The position numbers and the translations under genes are program-made. From NCBI GenBank assembly GCA_020161755.1, contig JAIUOS010000033.1:1-38894 (forward strand): a stretch of 38,894 nt of DNA, read 5' to 3'. The stretch comes from Actinomycetota bacterium (GTDB lineage: Bacteria; Actinomycetota; Actinomycetes; Propionibacteriales; Propionibacteriaceae). The stretch's first letter is position 1. Each line of letters starts with the position of its first letter. Below, one piece after another: positions 15,766 to 25,432 of the stretch. The notes under the pieces were generated by a model that made no database searches, had not been told where the DNA came from, and saw only the letters and a program-made list of their open reading frames with translations.

Positions 15766-18700
15766 GGAGGGGTCTGCGCTACCTCCCGGTGCCCCGTCGG
15801 GGGCGTCGGCGGATCGGCCTGCTCGGGGTCGGCATCATCGCCGTGATGAGCCTGGTCTGGCAGCAGCAGGCTACTCTGGCCTCCTTCGTCGACGTCGAGT
15901 CGGCCGGCAAGGCCACGTTCACCGCGGCCACGCTGCCGGCGATCACGCCCACGTTCACCACCACGGCGGCGACCGCGACCGGCTCCTGGGCGGCGGCGAA
16001 CGGCTCCTGGGCCACCCCGAACTACGTGCTCACCGGCGCGACCACGTCCAGCGGCGGCAACGCCGCCCAGGTCTACGCGGGGCCGGCTCTGACCAGCAAC
16101 CAGTGGACGGGCGCCGCGGCCACCACCGCCACCCTCACCCTGACCGACATCGCCGCCGGTGGGACGCACGCCTGCGGCATCGCCCGTGGCCAGCTGTACT
16201 GCTGGGGCACCAACGCCAGCGGCGCGCTCGGCCTCGGCACGACCACCGCGACCAGCACCCCGACCCTGGTGGCCGGAGCGCTCGCCGGGAAGACCGTCAC
16301 CGACGTCAGTGCCGGCACCGACCACACCTGCGCGATCGCCGACGGTGCCGCCTACTGCTGGGGCAGCTACGCGGGCGGACGCACCGGCACCGGCGCGAGC
16401 GCGAACGTGACCACGCCGACCGCCGTGACCGCGTCCGGCGTTCTGTCGGGCAAGACCGTCACGGCGATCTCGGCCGGCGGCACGCACACCTGCGCGGTGG
16501 CCGCGGGCGCGGCGTACTGCTGGGGCACGAACACCAACGGGCAGGTCGGCAACAACTCGACCACCAGCGCGACCGCCCCGGTCGCGGTGACCGCGTCCGG
16601 TGTGCTGTCGGGCCGCTACGTCACCGCGATCTCGGCCGGCACCTCCCACAGCTGCGCGGTGGCCGACGGCCTGGCGTTCTGCTGGGGCCTGAACACCAAC
16701 GGCCGGCTCGGCAACAGCTCCACCACCGCGTCCACCTCGCCGGTGGCCGTGACGGCGACGGGAGTCCTGGCCGGCCGGTCGGTGACCGCGATCTCGGCCG
16801 GCGGTTCCCATACCTGCGCGGTGGCCGACAAGCTCGCCTTCTGCTGGGGCCTGAACTCCAACGGCCAGCTCGGCGACGCGTCGACGACCCAGCGGACGGC
16901 GCCCGTGGCCGCGGTCGGCACGGTCGCGGCCAGTGCGAACGTCACCGCGATCTCCGCGGGTTCGACTCATTCGTGCGCGGTCGCCGGCGGCGCCGCCCAC
17001 TGCTGGGGCGCCGGCGGTTCCGGGCAGGTCGGCAACGGCTCGACCACCGCGTCAGTCAGCACCCCGGTCGCCGTGACCGCCTCGGGTGTGCTCTCCGGCC
17101 GCACCCTCACCGCGATCAGCGCCGGGACCACGTTCACCTGCACGACCGGGTACACCCCCGGCTCCTGCTGGGGCCTGGGCACCAGCGGCCAACTGGGCAA
17201 CAAGGCGTCCGCCACCTCGACCACCGCGGTGGACGTGGCCATCACCGGCCCGGTCTGCGCGACCGGCGCCGTCCGGCTGAACACCACCGACTGCTCGCTC
17301 TCCCAGGACACCGACTACTGGGGACGCCTGGGCTACAGCATCGGCACCTGGACCGCGCCGAACAGCGCGTGGGTGAAGCTGACCACCGACACCCGTGGCG
17401 CGGTCAGCCCGTCCGCGTCGGCGAAGACCACGACCTCGCTCACCCTCGGCTGGAACCAGCCGAGCGAGCTGAACAAGTCCTACGGCGAGTACACGCTCCA
17501 GCGCTCGACGTCCTCCAGCGGCTCCAGCCCGGTGACCCTGTACCGCGGCGGCTCGCAGACCGCGCTCGACCGGGGCGGCTTCGCGATGAACACCGCGAAC
17601 CTGGCGGTCAGCCAGGTCACGGCCGGCGGCGACTACAGCTGTGCGCTGATCGGTGGTGCGCCGTACTGCTGGGGCAACAACGCCAACGGCGAACTCGGCA
17701 ACGGCACGACCACCGCCGCGTCCGCGCCCACCGCGGTGACGACGTCCGGCGTGCTGTCCGGCAAGACCGTGACCTCGATCCAGGCATCCATGGACAACGG
17801 CGGCGACAACGGCGAGCACACCTGCGCGATCGCCGACGGTTCGGTGTACTGCTGGGGACTGAACACCTACGGCGAGCTCGGCAACAGCAGCACGACGCAG
17901 AGCACCACGCCGGTCCAGGCCGGCAGCCTGACCGGGGTCACCCAGGTCGCCCTCGGCTACATGCACACCTGCGCGCTCACCGGGGGCAAGGTCTACTGCT
18001 GGGGCGACAACAGCCGCGGGCAGATCGGCGACGGCTCCACCACTCAGCGGAACGCCCCGGTGCTGGTGCAGGGCCTGCTGACCGGCAAGACCGTGACCGC
18101 GATCGCGACCGGCGCCGCCCACACCTGCGCGGTCGCCGGCGGCGCGGTGTACTGCTGGGGCTCCAACGTCTCCGCGCAGCTGGGGCAGGGCACCTCGGGC
18201 AGCGGCACCAACAGCAGCGTCCCGGTCGCCGTGACCGCCACCGGCGTGCTCAGCGGGCTCACCGTCACCCAGGTCGTGGCGGGCGAGGCCCACACCTGCG
18301 TGGTCGCCTCGGGCAAGGCGTACTGCTGGGGGCTCAACAGCAACGGGCAGGTCGGCGACGGCAGCACCACGATGCGGCTGACGCCGGTCGCGGTCACCGT
18401 CAACTGGACGGCCGGTGCGACCCTGACGAGCCTGGCCGCCGGCCAGTACCACACCTGCGTGATCGCCGCCGGCAAGGCCTGGTGCTGGGGGGACAACGCC
18501 AACGGCCAGCTCGGCAACGGCGGCACCACCGACCAGTCCACGCCGGTCGCGGTCACCACCAGCGGCGTGCTGTCCGGGACGGTCGACCAGATCAACGCCG
18601 GCGAGCTGCACACCTGCGCGGTGTCGGGCGGCGCGGCGTCCTGCTGGGGCTACAACGCCACCAACCAGCTCGGCGACGGCACCACCACGCAGCGCACCGC

Positions 18701-18872
18701 GCCGGTCGCGGTGACCGGTGTGGCCGGCCCGCCGTGCGACACCGGCGCCACGCTGATCACCCCCACGACGTGCTCGCTGACGTCGGGGACGACCTACTAC
18801 TACCGCCTCACCTACACGATCGACGGCGGCATGAGTACCAGCAGCGGCTGGGTCGGGGTCAAGACGAACTGA
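15762..18872 (+). CDS. Exported double RCC1-propeller protein with split FN3-like domains
   Basis: A 1036-residue secreted protein. A basic start ([16 protein letters not shown]), one hydrophobic segment (about 17-33) and [20 protein letters not shown] form a SipW-type signal. Two modules follow. Each begins with an FN3-like half, continues with exactly seven RCC1 repeats (about 129-493 and 618-985) and ends with a Cys-x-L...TYYYRLTYT...S-W-V-x-V-x-T half, which looks like the last FN3 strands. The repeat is AISAGxxHTCAVAxGxAYCWGxNxxGQLGxxSTT. Most repeats hold two Cys (HTC and YCWG), probably disulfide-bonded outside the cell. There is no anchor at the C-terminus. GTG 15762 overlaps the peptidase stop (GTGA). 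Ligand unknown; RCC1 propellers usually bind protein or glycan partners. Confidence 0.85.
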   Translation: MRRGLRYLPVPRRGRRRIGLLGVGIIAVMSLVWQQQATLASFVDVESAGKATFTAATLPAITPTFTTTAATATGSWAAANGSWATPNYVLTGATTSSGGNAAQVYAGPALTSNQWTGAAATTATLTLTDIAAGGTHACGIARGQLYCWGTNASGALGLGTTTATSTPTLVAGALAGKTVTDVSAGTDHTCAIADGAAYCWGSYAGGRTGTGASANVTTPTAVTASGVLSGKTVTAISAGGTHTCAVAAGAAYCWGTNTNGQVGNNSTTSATAPVAVTASGVLSGRYVTAISAGTSHSCAVADGLAFCWGLNTNGRLGNSSTTASTSPVAVTATGVLAGRSVTAISAGGSHTCAVADKLAFCWGLNSNGQLGDASTTQRTAPVAAVGTVAASANVTAISAGSTHSCAVAGGAAHCWGAGGSGQVGNGSTTASVSTPVAVTASGVLSGRTLTAISAGTTFTCTTGYTPGSCWGLGTSGQLGNKASATSTTAVDVAITGPVCATGAVRLNTTDCSLSQDTDYWGRLGYSIGTWTAPNSAWVKLTTDTRGAVSPSASAKTTTSLTLGWNQPSELNKSYGEYTLQRSTSSSGSSPVTLYRGGSQTALDRGGFAMNTANLAVSQVTAGGDYSCALIGGAPYCWGNNANGELGNGTTTAASAPTAVTTSGVLSGKTVTSIQASMDNGGDNGEHTCAIADGSVYCWGLNTYGELGNSSTTQSTTPVQAGSLTGVTQVALGYMHTCALTGGKVYCWGDNSRGQIGDGSTTQRNAPVLVQGLLTGKTVTAIATGAAHTCAVAGGAVYCWGSNVSAQLGQGTSGSGTNSSVPVAVTATGVLSGLTVTQVVAGEAHTCVVASGKAYCWGLNSNGQVGDGSTTMRLTPVAVTVNWTAGATLTSLAAGQYHTCVIAAGKAWCWGDNANGQLGNGGTTDQSTPVAVTTSGVLSGTVDQINAGELHTCAVSGGAASCWGYNATNQLGDGTTTQRTAPVAVTGVAGPPCDTGATLITPTTCSLTSGTTYYYRLTYTIDGGMSTSSGWVGVKTN

Positions 18873-20154
18873 CCGCGGCCGCCGCGGCGGCCGGGAAGGC
18901 CTCGACGATGCGCCCGACCACCTCGTCGTCGTGCGCGGCCGAGACGAACCACGCCTCGTACGCGGACGGGGGGAGCGCGATCCCGGCGTCGAGCATCGCG
19001 TGGAAGAACGCCCGGTAGGCCGCCGTGTCCTGCCGCTGGGCGGACGCGTAGTCGCGCACCGGCTCCTCGACCCCCCAGAACACGCTGAACAGCGACCCGG
19101 CGCGCTGCAGCCGGTGGGCGACGCCGGCGGCGGTGAGCGCCGCGGTGAGTGCGTCGGCCAGCGTGGACGCGGCCGCGTCCACCCGGGCGTAGACCTCGGT
19201 GTCGGCGAGCGTGAGCGTGGCGATACCGGCGGCGGTGGCCAGCGGGTTCCCCGACAGCGTGCCCGCCTGGTACACGGGTCCGAGCGGGGCGAGCAGGTCC
19301 AGCAGGTCGGCGCGGCCGCCGATCGCGGCCAGCGGCATCCCGCCGCCGACGACCTTGCCGAACGTGAACAGGTCGGGCTCGACGGTGTGTCCCTCCAGGC
19401 CCCACCAGCCGGCGTCCGACACCCGGAAGCCGGTGAGCACCTCGTCGTAGACCAGCAGCGCGCCGGCGGCGGTGGTCAGCGCGCGCAGCAGCTCGTTGAA
19501 CCCGGGCTCGGGCGGCACCACGCCCATGTTCGCGGCGGCGGGCTCGGTGATCACGGCGGCGATCTCGTGACCGCGCTCGGCGAACACCGTCCGGAGCGCG
19601 TCGGTGTCGTTGTAGGGCACCACCAGGGTCTGCGCGGTGGCGGCCGCCGGGACGCCGGCCGAGCCGGGCAGCCCCGCGGTGAGGACGCCGGAGCCGGCGG
19701 CGGCCAGCAGCGCGTCGGAGTGGCCGTGGTAGCAACCGGCGAACTTCACGACCAGATCGCGCCCGGTCGCGCCGCGGGCCAGCCGGACGGCGGTCATGCA
19801 CGCCTCGGTGCCGGTGGAGACGAACCGCACCTTGCCGGCCAGGGGCACCCGCGCGCGCACGAGTTCGGCCAGTTCGGCCTCGGCCAGGGTCGGGGCGCCG
19901 AACGACAACCCCCGGGACGCCGCCTCCTGCACGCGCGCCACCACCTCGGGGTGGCCGTGGCCGAGGATCGCCGGCCCCCACGAGCCCACCAGGTCGAGGT
20001 ACTCGCGTCCGGCGACGTCGACCAGCCGGGCGCCCTCGGCGCGGGCGATGAACACCGGCGTCCCGCCGACCGAGCCGAACGCGCGGACGGGGGAGGACAC
20101 GCCGCCGGGGATGACGCTGCGAGCCCGGTCGAAGGCCTCGGCGTTGGTCGTCAT
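18859..20154 (-). CDS. hemL: Glutamate-1-semialdehyde 2,1-aminomutase
   Basis: A PLP/PMP enzyme converting glutamate-1-semialdehyde to 5-aminolevulinate, in the cytosol. The 431 residues begin [26 protein letters not shown]. They include [51 protein letters not shown] and the Schiff-base Lys in [11 protein letters not shown]. The ATG overlaps the hemB stop by 3 bases, so it ends the haem group. Its 3' end overlaps the convergent RCC1 gene by 14 bp, and no terminator is visible between them. Confidence 0.96.
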   Translation of the reverse strand: MTTNAEAFDRARSVIPGGVSSPVRAFGSVGGTPVFIARAEGARLVDVAGREYLDLVGSWGPAILGHGHPEVVARVQEAASRGLSFGAPTLAEAELAELVRARVPLAGKVRFVSTGTEACMTAVRLARGATGRDLVVKFAGCYHGHSDALLAAAGSGVLTAGLPGSAGVPAAATAQTLVVPYNDTDALRTVFAERGHEIAAVITEPAAANMGVVPPEPGFNELLRALTTAAGALLVYDEVLTGFRVSDAGWWGLEGHTVEPDLFTFGKVVGGGMPLAAIGGRADLLDLLAPLGPVYQAGTLSGNPLATAAGIATLTLADTEVYARVDAAASTLADALTAALTAAGVAHRLQRAGSLFSVFWGVEEPVRDYASAQRQDTAAYRAFFHAMLDAGIALPPSAYEAWFVSAAHDDEVVGRIVEAFPAAAAAAVSSS

Positions 20155-21131
20155 CGCAGCCACCCGGCCAGTTCGAGGGCGGCGTAGGTGAGCACGATGT
20201 CGGCGCCCGCGCGGACGATGGCGGTGGTCGACTCCTCGAGCGCGGCGCGGCGGTCGATCCAGCCGCGCTCGGCGGCGGCGGCGATCATCGCGTACTCGCC
20301 GGACACCTGGTAGGCGGCGACCGGCACCCGTGACCACGCGGCCACGTCGGCGAGCACGTCGAGGTAGTACCCGGCGGGCTTCACCATCAGGAGGTCGGCG
20401 CCCTCGAGCTCGTCGAGGGCTGCCTCGAGTCGCCCTTCGCGGCGGTTGGCCGGGTCCTGCTGGTAGGTGCGGCGGTCGCCGACGAGTGAGGAGCCGACCG
20501 CCTCGCGGAACGGCCCGTAGAACGCGGACGCGTACTTGGCCGCGTAGGCGAGGATGCCGACCTCCTCGTGGCCGGCGAGGTCGAGCCCGGCGCGGATGGC
20601 CGCGACCTGGCCGTCCATCATCCCCGAGGGCGAGACGAAGTGGGCGCCCGCGCGGGCCTGGGCCACTGCCTGCTGCACGTACAGCTCCACGGTCGCGTCG
20701 TTGTCGACGGTCCCGTCGGCGGCGAGCACTCCGCAGTGGCCGTGGTCGGTGAACTCGTCCAGGCAGGTGTCGGCGAACAGCGGCAGGTCGTCGCCGGTCT
20801 CGGCGCGGACGGCCGCGATCGCACGGTTGAGGATGCCGGTGTCGGCGGCCCCGGCCGACCCGGTGGCGTCCTTGTCGCCGGCCTCGGGGACGCCGAACAG
20901 GACGAGCCCGCCCAGACCCGCCTCCGCCGCGCGGGTCGCCTCGGCCCGCACCGAGTCGAGCGTGTGCTGCGCGACGCCGGGCAGCGAGCTGATCGGACGG
21001 GGCTCGCGCAGGCCGTCCGCGACGAACACCGGCAACAGCAGCTGGGACGGCGAGACCCGGGTCTCGGCCACCAGCCGGCGGATCGCGGGGGTGCTGCGCA
21101 GGCGGCGCGGCCGACGGACGGGTGGGATCAT
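20151..21131 (-). CDS. hemB: Porphobilinogen synthase (5-aminolevulinate dehydratase)
   Basis: Condenses two 5-aminolevulinates to porphobilinogen. 326 residues with [16 protein letters not shown], the metal-site loop [15 protein letters not shown], the Schiff-base region [14 protein letters not shown] and [10 protein letters not shown]. The loop has Cys-Leu-Asp where zinc enzymes have Cys-Leu-Cys, while a later Cys is kept, so metal use may be mixed or magnesium-based (inference). GGAG lies 6 nt before ATG 21131. It starts a second transcription block, divergent from the HAD gene. Confidence 0.96.
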   Translation of the reverse strand: MIPPVRRPRRLRSTPAIRRLVAETRVSPSQLLLPVFVADGLREPRPISSLPGVAQHTLDSVRAEATRAAEAGLGGLVLFGVPEAGDKDATGSAGAADTGILNRAIAAVRAETGDDLPLFADTCLDEFTDHGHCGVLAADGTVDNDATVELYVQQAVAQARAGAHFVSPSGMMDGQVAAIRAGLDLAGHEEVGILAYAAKYASAFYGPFREAVGSSLVGDRRTYQQDPANRREGRLEAALDELEGADLLMVKPAGYYLDVLADVAAWSRVPVAAYQVSGEYAMIAAAAERGWIDRRAALEESTTAIVRAGADIVLTYAALELAGWLR

Positions 21132-21190
21132 GCGAGCTCCAGGATCGATCGGTGCGGACGTCCATTGTCGTCCATCCGGGCCGCCGTTCC

Positions 21191-21202
21191 CGACCGCGGT
21201 CG
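21191..21202. repeat. 12-bp palindrome in the hemB/HAD divergent region
   Basis: CGACCGCGGTCG is a perfect palindrome in the 111-bp gap between the divergent hemB and HAD starts. It could be an operator, but CG-rich palindromes are frequent in such genomes. Confidence 0.3.
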
Positions 21203-21242
21203 CGATGTCGGTGCGAACGGCGCGGGGTGGAAGACTGGCGGC

Positions 21243-22028
21243 ATGCCTCAGCGGAACATGCGCGACATCGAATGCTTCCTGACCGACATGGACGGCGTGC
21301 TGGTCCACGACGAGGTGCCCGTCCCGGGTGCGGTGGAACTGCTCCAGCGCTGGGTGGACACCTCCCGCCGGTTCCTCGTGCTCACCAACAACTCGACGTA
21401 CACCCCGCGCGACCTCGCCGCCCGCCTGGCCGGCTCGGGGCTGCCGGTGCCGGAGGAGAACCTGTGGACCTCCGCGATGGCCACCGGCGCGTTCCTCGCC
21501 GGCCAGCCCGGTGAGAAGACCGCATTCGTGATCGGCGAGGCGGGCCTGACGATGGCGCTGCACGAAGCCGGGTTCGTGATGACCGAGAAGGACCCCGCGT
21601 TCGTGGTGCTGGGGGAGACCCGCAACTACTCGTTCGAGGCGATCACCACCGCGATCCGGCTGATCACCGCCGGGGCGCGGTTCATCGTCACCAACCCCGA
21701 CACCACCGGGCCGTCGCCGAGCGGCCTGCTGCCGGCGACCGGCGCGGTCGCGTCCATGATCACGGCGGCGACCAACCGCCAGCCCTACGTGGTGGGCAAG
21801 CCCAACCCGATGATGTTCCGCTCGGCGATGAACAAGATCGAGGCGCACTCGGAGACCACGGCGATGATCGGCGACCGCATGGACACCGACATCGTGGCGG
21901 GCATGGAGGCGGGCCTGCTCACCGTGCTGGTGCTCTCCGGCGTCACCCAGTACGCCGAGATCGAGACCTTCCCGTACCGCCCGAGCCTCGTCCTCGACTC
22001 CGTCGCCGACCTGCTCCCCATGCTCTGA
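21243..22028 (+). CDS. HAD-IIA (NagD/AraL-like) phosphatase
   Basis: A 261-residue haloacid-dehalogenase-type hydrolase of subfamily IIA, acting on phosphorylated sugars or nucleotides in the cytosol. Motif I is [10 protein letters not shown], motif II LVLTNNS, the motif III Lys is in [10 protein letters not shown] and motif IV is [12 protein letters not shown]2-type cap lies between motifs II and III. It lies on the plus strand between hemCD and hemB, so it is not in their transcript. A link to haem synthesis is not supported by its family. It has no clear Shine-Dalgarno sequence and may be leaderless. Confidence 0.9.
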   Translation: MPQRNMRDIECFLTDMDGVLVHDEVPVPGAVELLQRWVDTSRRFLVLTNNSTYTPRDLAARLAGSGLPVPEENLWTSAMATGAFLAGQPGEKTAFVIGEAGLTMALHEAGFVMTEKDPAFVVLGETRNYSFEAITTAIRLITAGARFIVTNPDTTGPSPSGLLPATGAVASMITAATNRQPYVVGKPNPMMFRSAMNKIEAHSETTAMIGDRMDTDIVAGMEAGLLTVLVLSGVTQYAEIETFPYRPSLVLDSVADLLPML

Positions 22029-22038
22029 CCCGCAAGCC

Positions 22039-22072
22039 GTGAGGTGGGCGGCGACATCGCCGCGTGACTCAC
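22039..22072. terminator. Possible bidirectional terminator between the HAD gene and hemCD
   Basis: An inner stem GCGGCG/CGCCGC with loop ACAT lies inside an outer pair GTGAG/CTCAC. It occupies the 40-bp gap between the two convergent stop codons. Confidence 0.45.
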
Positions 22073-23700
22073 AGCTCGCGGGGGGTGAGGGCGGTGAGGA
22101 CGGCGTCGACCAGGCCGGACGCGTCCGGACGGGCGGCCACGGCGGCGACGTCGAGACCCAGGGAACGGGCGACGGCGGCGGACGGGTCGCCGATGGCGAC
22201 CACCGCTGGCCCGGGTACCCCCGCCGCGTCGACGGCGGCCCGCGCGACCGAGCCGGCGGTCACCACCAGGGCGTCGAACTGCGGCCAGCGGGCCAGCACG
22301 TCCTCGGGCAGGGGGAGTGCGACCGTCCGGTAGACCGGCACGCTGCGCACCGTCCACACCTTCGCGGCCAGCCCTGCCGACGGTTCGGCGGACGGGGCCT
22401 CCGCCCCGGGGAGCAGGACCCGGCCGGGGCCGTCCGGGAACGCCGCGACCAATGCCGCGCCCCCGCCCGGCTCGGCGACGAGGTCGACCGCGATGCCGGA
22501 CGCGTCGAGCGCGGCGGCCGTCGCCGCCCCGACGGCAGCCACGCGCGTGCCGGCAAGGCGGTCGGCGAGATCGGCCCCGGCGAGCACAGCCGGGGTGTGG
22601 GGGGAGGTGACGACCAGCCAGTCCCAGCGCTCGGCGAGCGCCTCGGCGAACGCGGTGGTCCCGAGGTCCTCGTAGCCGGTGAACGCGGCGACCGTCACCT
22701 CGGCCCCGGCGGCGACCAGCGCCTCGCGGGTGCCGGACGGGGCCCGCTCGGGCACCAGGATCCGACGGCCGGCCAGCGGCGTCGGCCGGCTCGCCCCGAG
22801 ATCGGCCAGGTCGGCCGCTCCGGCGGCCAGCAACTCCGCCGCCACGCGTGCCCCGAGCGCGAGCGCGTCCGCCTCGTCGGCGGCGCCCTCGCCGCTCGCC
22901 CGCACCTGACGCGAGCCGTCCAGCGCCACGACGGACGCGGTCAGCCGCAGCCGGCCGTCGCCCACCGTCGCGTAGGCGGCCACCGGCGCCGCGCACCCGG
23001 CCTCGAGCCGGGCCAGCACCTCCCGCTCGGCCAGCGCGGCCAGGCGGGTGGGGGTGTGGTCGAGCGAGGCCAGCGCGGCGCGCAGTTGGGCGGGCGCGTC
23101 GCTGCGGCACTCCACTGCCAGTGCCCCCTGTGCGGGGGCGGGCAGGAACGCGTCGGGGGAGAGGCGCTCGGTGATCGCGCCGCCCAGCCCGAGCCGGTTC
23201 AGGCCGGCGGCGGCGAGAACGACCGCGTCGAGGTCCGTCCCCGCGCGCCGCAGGCGGGTCTCCACGTTCCCGCGGATGGCCAGCACCTCCAGGTCGGACC
23301 GACGGGCGAGCAGCTGGGCGGCCCGCCGCGGCGACCCGGTGCCGACCCGCGCACCGGCGGGCAGCTGGTCGAGCGCCAGCCCGTCGCGCGCGCACAGGGC
23401 GTCGGCCACGTCCTCGCGGGCCGGAACGGCCGCCAGCACCAGCCCCTCCGCGGGTGCGGTCGGCAGGTCCTTGAACGAGTGCACGGCGAGGTCGGCGTCC
23501 CCGGCCGACACCGCTGCCCGGACGGCTCCGACGAACACGCCCGCGCCACCCAGGCTGGCCAGCGGGGCGTCGCTCACGTCACCGTGCGTGGTGATGCGCA
23601 CGAGTTCGACCTCGTGGCCGAGCGCGCGCAACGCGTCCGCCACCAGCCCAGACTGCGTCCACGCCAGTGCCGAACCGCGGGTGGCGAGCCGCAGCTTCAC
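22069..23700 (-). CDS. hemCD: Fused hydroxymethylbilane synthase / uroporphyrinogen-III synthase
   Basis: One 543-residue chain holds two enzymes. Residues 1 to about 300 are HemC, which polymerises four porphobilinogens: MKLRLATRGSALA, catalytic Asp78 in AVHSFKDLP, TGSPRRAAQL and dipyrromethane-cofactor Cys236 in LEAGCAAP. Residues from about 306 (RPTPLAGRRILVPER) are HemD, which closes and inverts ring D: VVTSPHTPAVL, VAAVGAATAAAL and a C-terminal VVAIGDPSAAVARSLGLDV. No stop or start separates them. GTG 23700 overlaps the hemH stop by 4 bp. A direct hand-over of the unstable hydroxymethylbilane is a plausible advantage. Confidence 0.95.
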   Translation of the reverse strand: MKLRLATRGSALAWTQSGLVADALRALGHEVELVRITTHGDVSDAPLASLGGAGVFVGAVRAAVSAGDADLAVHSFKDLPTAPAEGLVLAAVPAREDVADALCARDGLALDQLPAGARVGTGSPRRAAQLLARRSDLEVLAIRGNVETRLRRAGTDLDAVVLAAAGLNRLGLGGAITERLSPDAFLPAPAQGALAVECRSDAPAQLRAALASLDHTPTRLAALAEREVLARLEAGCAAPVAAYATVGDGRLRLTASVVALDGSRQVRASGEGAADEADALALGARVAAELLAAGAADLADLGASRPTPLAGRRILVPERAPSGTREALVAAGAEVTVAAFTGYEDLGTTAFAEALAERWDWLVVTSPHTPAVLAGADLADRLAGTRVAAVGAATAAALDASGIAVDLVAEPGGGAALVAAFPDGPGRVLLPGAEAPSAEPSAGLAAKVWTVRSVPVYRTVALPLPEDVLARWPQFDALVVTAGSVARAAVDAAGVPGPAVVAIGDPSAAVARSLGLDVAAVAARPDASGLVDAVLTALTPREL

Positions 23701-24764
23701 CGGACGGCGTCCCGCGAGAGGCCGGGAACCGTCGGCGCCTCCCGCCGCGGGTTCGCGCAGCAGCCGCCGTAGCAGTACTCGCCCGGGCCGGGTTCGGGTG
23801 AACCGGTGGCGAGCTCGGTGGCGATCAGCCCGGCGAGGGCACCGACGAACGCCGGGGCGGTGCCGACCGTCGGCGTGCGCACGAGTCGGACGCCGAGCTC
23901 GGCGGCGGTCTCCATCGCCTGGTTGTCCAGGTCCCAGATCACTTCCATGTGGTCGGACAGGAACCCGATCGGCACCAGCACCACGTCGGTCGTGCCGGCG
24001 GCCGAGACGTCGCGCAGCGCGTCGTTCACGTCCGGCTCCAGCCACGGCACGGACGGCGGGCCGCTGCGGGACTGGAACACCAGGTCCCACGGCTTGGCGA
24101 TGCCGGTGCGCGCCTCGATGTCCTCGGCGACGCGGGCGGCGACCCACCGGTGCTGGGCGAGGTAGGCGTCCCCGGACGGCCCGGCCGCGTGGGCCGCGGA
24201 GTCGGGGATCGAGTGCGTGGTGAAGACCAGCCGCGTCGAGTCCCCGGCCAGGTCGAGGTCGGCGGGCAGCGACCCGAGCAGCAGCTCGGTGATCGTGCCG
24301 GCGAACCCCTCAAGGTCGTGGAACGGCCCGAGCTTGCGCACCTCGAGGCCGAGGTCCGCGCCGGCCAGGGCGAGCCCGAGATCCTCGCGGTACTGCCGGC
24401 AGCTGGAGTAGCCGGGGTAGGCGGCGGTGGCGACGGCGAGGACGCGGCGGTGGCCGCGCGCGGCCAGCTCCGCGAGCACGTCCGGCACGAACGGCGGGGA
24501 GTTGCGGTTGGCCAGCTCGACGTCGAGCTCGACGCCCCGCTCGGCCAGCGCGTTGCGCAGCGCGGCGAGCAGTTCGCGGTTCTGCGCGTTGATCGGGCTC
24601 ACCCCGCCGAGGGTGAAGTAGTGCTGGCCGACCTCGCGCAGCCGCTCGGGCGGAATGCCGCGCCCGGCCGTGACGCGTTCGAGGAACGGGACGACCTCGT
24701 CCTCGCCCTCCGGCCCGCCGAAGCCCAGCAGGACCACCGCGTCGTACTTCATCGAAGTACTCAC
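23697..24764 (-). CDS. hemH: Coproporphyrin ferrochelatase
   Basis: Inserts Fe2+ into coproporphyrin III; in actinobacteria this enzyme (CpfC) acts before decarboxylation. 355 residues: AVVLLGFGGPEGEDEVVPFL, GGVSPINAQN, TAAYPGYSSCRQYRE (Cys122), FTTHSIPD (metal-site His), and the C-terminal EYCYGGCCANPR (Cys near 331, 335, 336). The Cys set matches the [2Fe-2S] cluster of actinobacterial ferrochelatases. GTG 24764 overlaps the hemQ stop by 4 bp, as elsewhere in the operon; ATG 24752 is an alternative start. Confidence 0.95.
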   Translation of the reverse strand: MSTSMKYDAVVLLGFGGPEGEDEVVPFLERVTAGRGIPPERLREVGQHYFTLGGVSPINAQNRELLAALRNALAERGVELDVELANRNSPPFVPDVLAELAARGHRRVLAVATAAYPGYSSCRQYREDLGLALAGADLGLEVRKLGPFHDLEGFAGTITELLLGSLPADLDLAGDSTRLVFTTHSIPDSAAHAAGPSGDAYLAQHRWVAARVAEDIEARTGIAKPWDLVFQSRSGPPSVPWLEPDVNDALRDVSAAGTTDVVLVPIGFLSDHMEVIWDLDNQAMETAAELGVRLVRTPTVGTAPAFVGALAGLIATELATGSPEPGPGEYCYGGCCANPRREAPTVPGLSRDAVR

Positions 24765-25432
24765 CGCAGGATCCGCGGCAGGTCGCCCACCTCGACCCGG
24801 CGCCCGGTGTAGAACGGCACCTCGAGCCGCACGTGGCGCCGCGCCCCCGAGCTGCGCAGGTGGCGCATCAGGTCGACCAGGTCGGTGAGCTCGTCGGCCT
24901 CGAGAGCGAGCAGCCACTCGTAGTCGCCCAGGGCGAACGCGGCGACCGTGTTGGCCAGCACCTGCGGGTAGTCCCGGCCCATCCGGCCGTGCTCGGCCAG
25001 CAGTTCGCGCCGCTCGCCCTCGGGCAGCAGGTACCAGTCGTAGGAGCGCACGAACGGGTAGACGGTGAGCCACTGCTTCGGCTCCAGGCCGGCCATGAAC
25101 GCGGGCGCGTGCTCGCGGCTGAACTCTGCCTGGCGGTGCACGCCGAAGCTCGACCAGACCAGGTCGACGCTGCCGCCGAACGACTCCCGCTGGAAGCGCC
25201 GCTGCGCCTCCTGGAGGTCGGACGCGGAGGGGCCGTGCAGCCACACCAGCAGGTCGGCGTCGGCCGGCATGCCGTGCACGTCGTACAGCCCGCGCGTCGT
25301 CACCCCGGACGCGGCCAGCTCGGCGACCAGGCTCTCGGTGTCCTGCACCACCTCGACCGGGACGGCGTCCCGGCGTGCGAAGACGGAGTAACAGGTGTAG
25401 GCGAGCTGGTCTCCCGCGGAGGTCTGGGTCAT
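24761..25432 (-). CDS. hemQ: Coproheme decarboxylase HemQ/ChdC
   Basis: Converts coproheme to haem b by two H2O2-dependent decarboxylations, the last step of the coproporphyrin pathway. The 223-residue chlorite-dismutase-like protein has DLLVWLHGPSASDLQEAQRR, the catalytic-Tyr region VYPFVRSYDWYLLP (Tyr125), a probable axial His148 in LLAEHGRMGR, and NTVAAFALGDYEWLLALE. Actinobacterial ChdC also uses a distal His. Its ATG overlaps the hemY stop and its stop overlaps the hemH start, so the three are probably co-translated. Confidence 0.95.
   Translation of the reverse strand: MTQTSAGDQLAYTCYSVFARRDAVPVEVVQDTESLVAELAASGVTTRGLYDVHGMPADADLLVWLHGPSASDLQEAQRRFQRESFGGSVDLVWSSFGVHRQAEFSREHAPAFMAGLEPKQWLTVYPFVRSYDWYLLPEGERRELLAEHGRMGRDYPQVLANTVAAFALGDYEWLLALEADELTDLVDLMRHLRSSGARRHVRLEVPFYTGRRVEVGDLPRILR

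Noticed and set aside
16141-18720. Tandem DNA repeats that might suggest a CRISPR or satellite array
   Set aside because: The units are of variable length and diverged, and follow the RCC1 protein repeat; no identical spacers or short repeats.
18859-21165. Apparent 768-residue reverse ORF that could be read as a fusion with HemL
   Set aside because: The part upstream of 20154 is hemB read in the wrong frame; hemL has its own ATG overlapping the hemB stop.
21243-22028. HAD protein as a haem-pathway enzyme
   Set aside because: Its motifs are those of general NagD-like phosphatases and it is on the opposite strand; proximity alone is not enough.
22069-24147. HemCD ORF open further upstream to 24147
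   Set aside because: The extra part is hemH in another frame; GTG 23700 begins the conserved HemC N-terminus.
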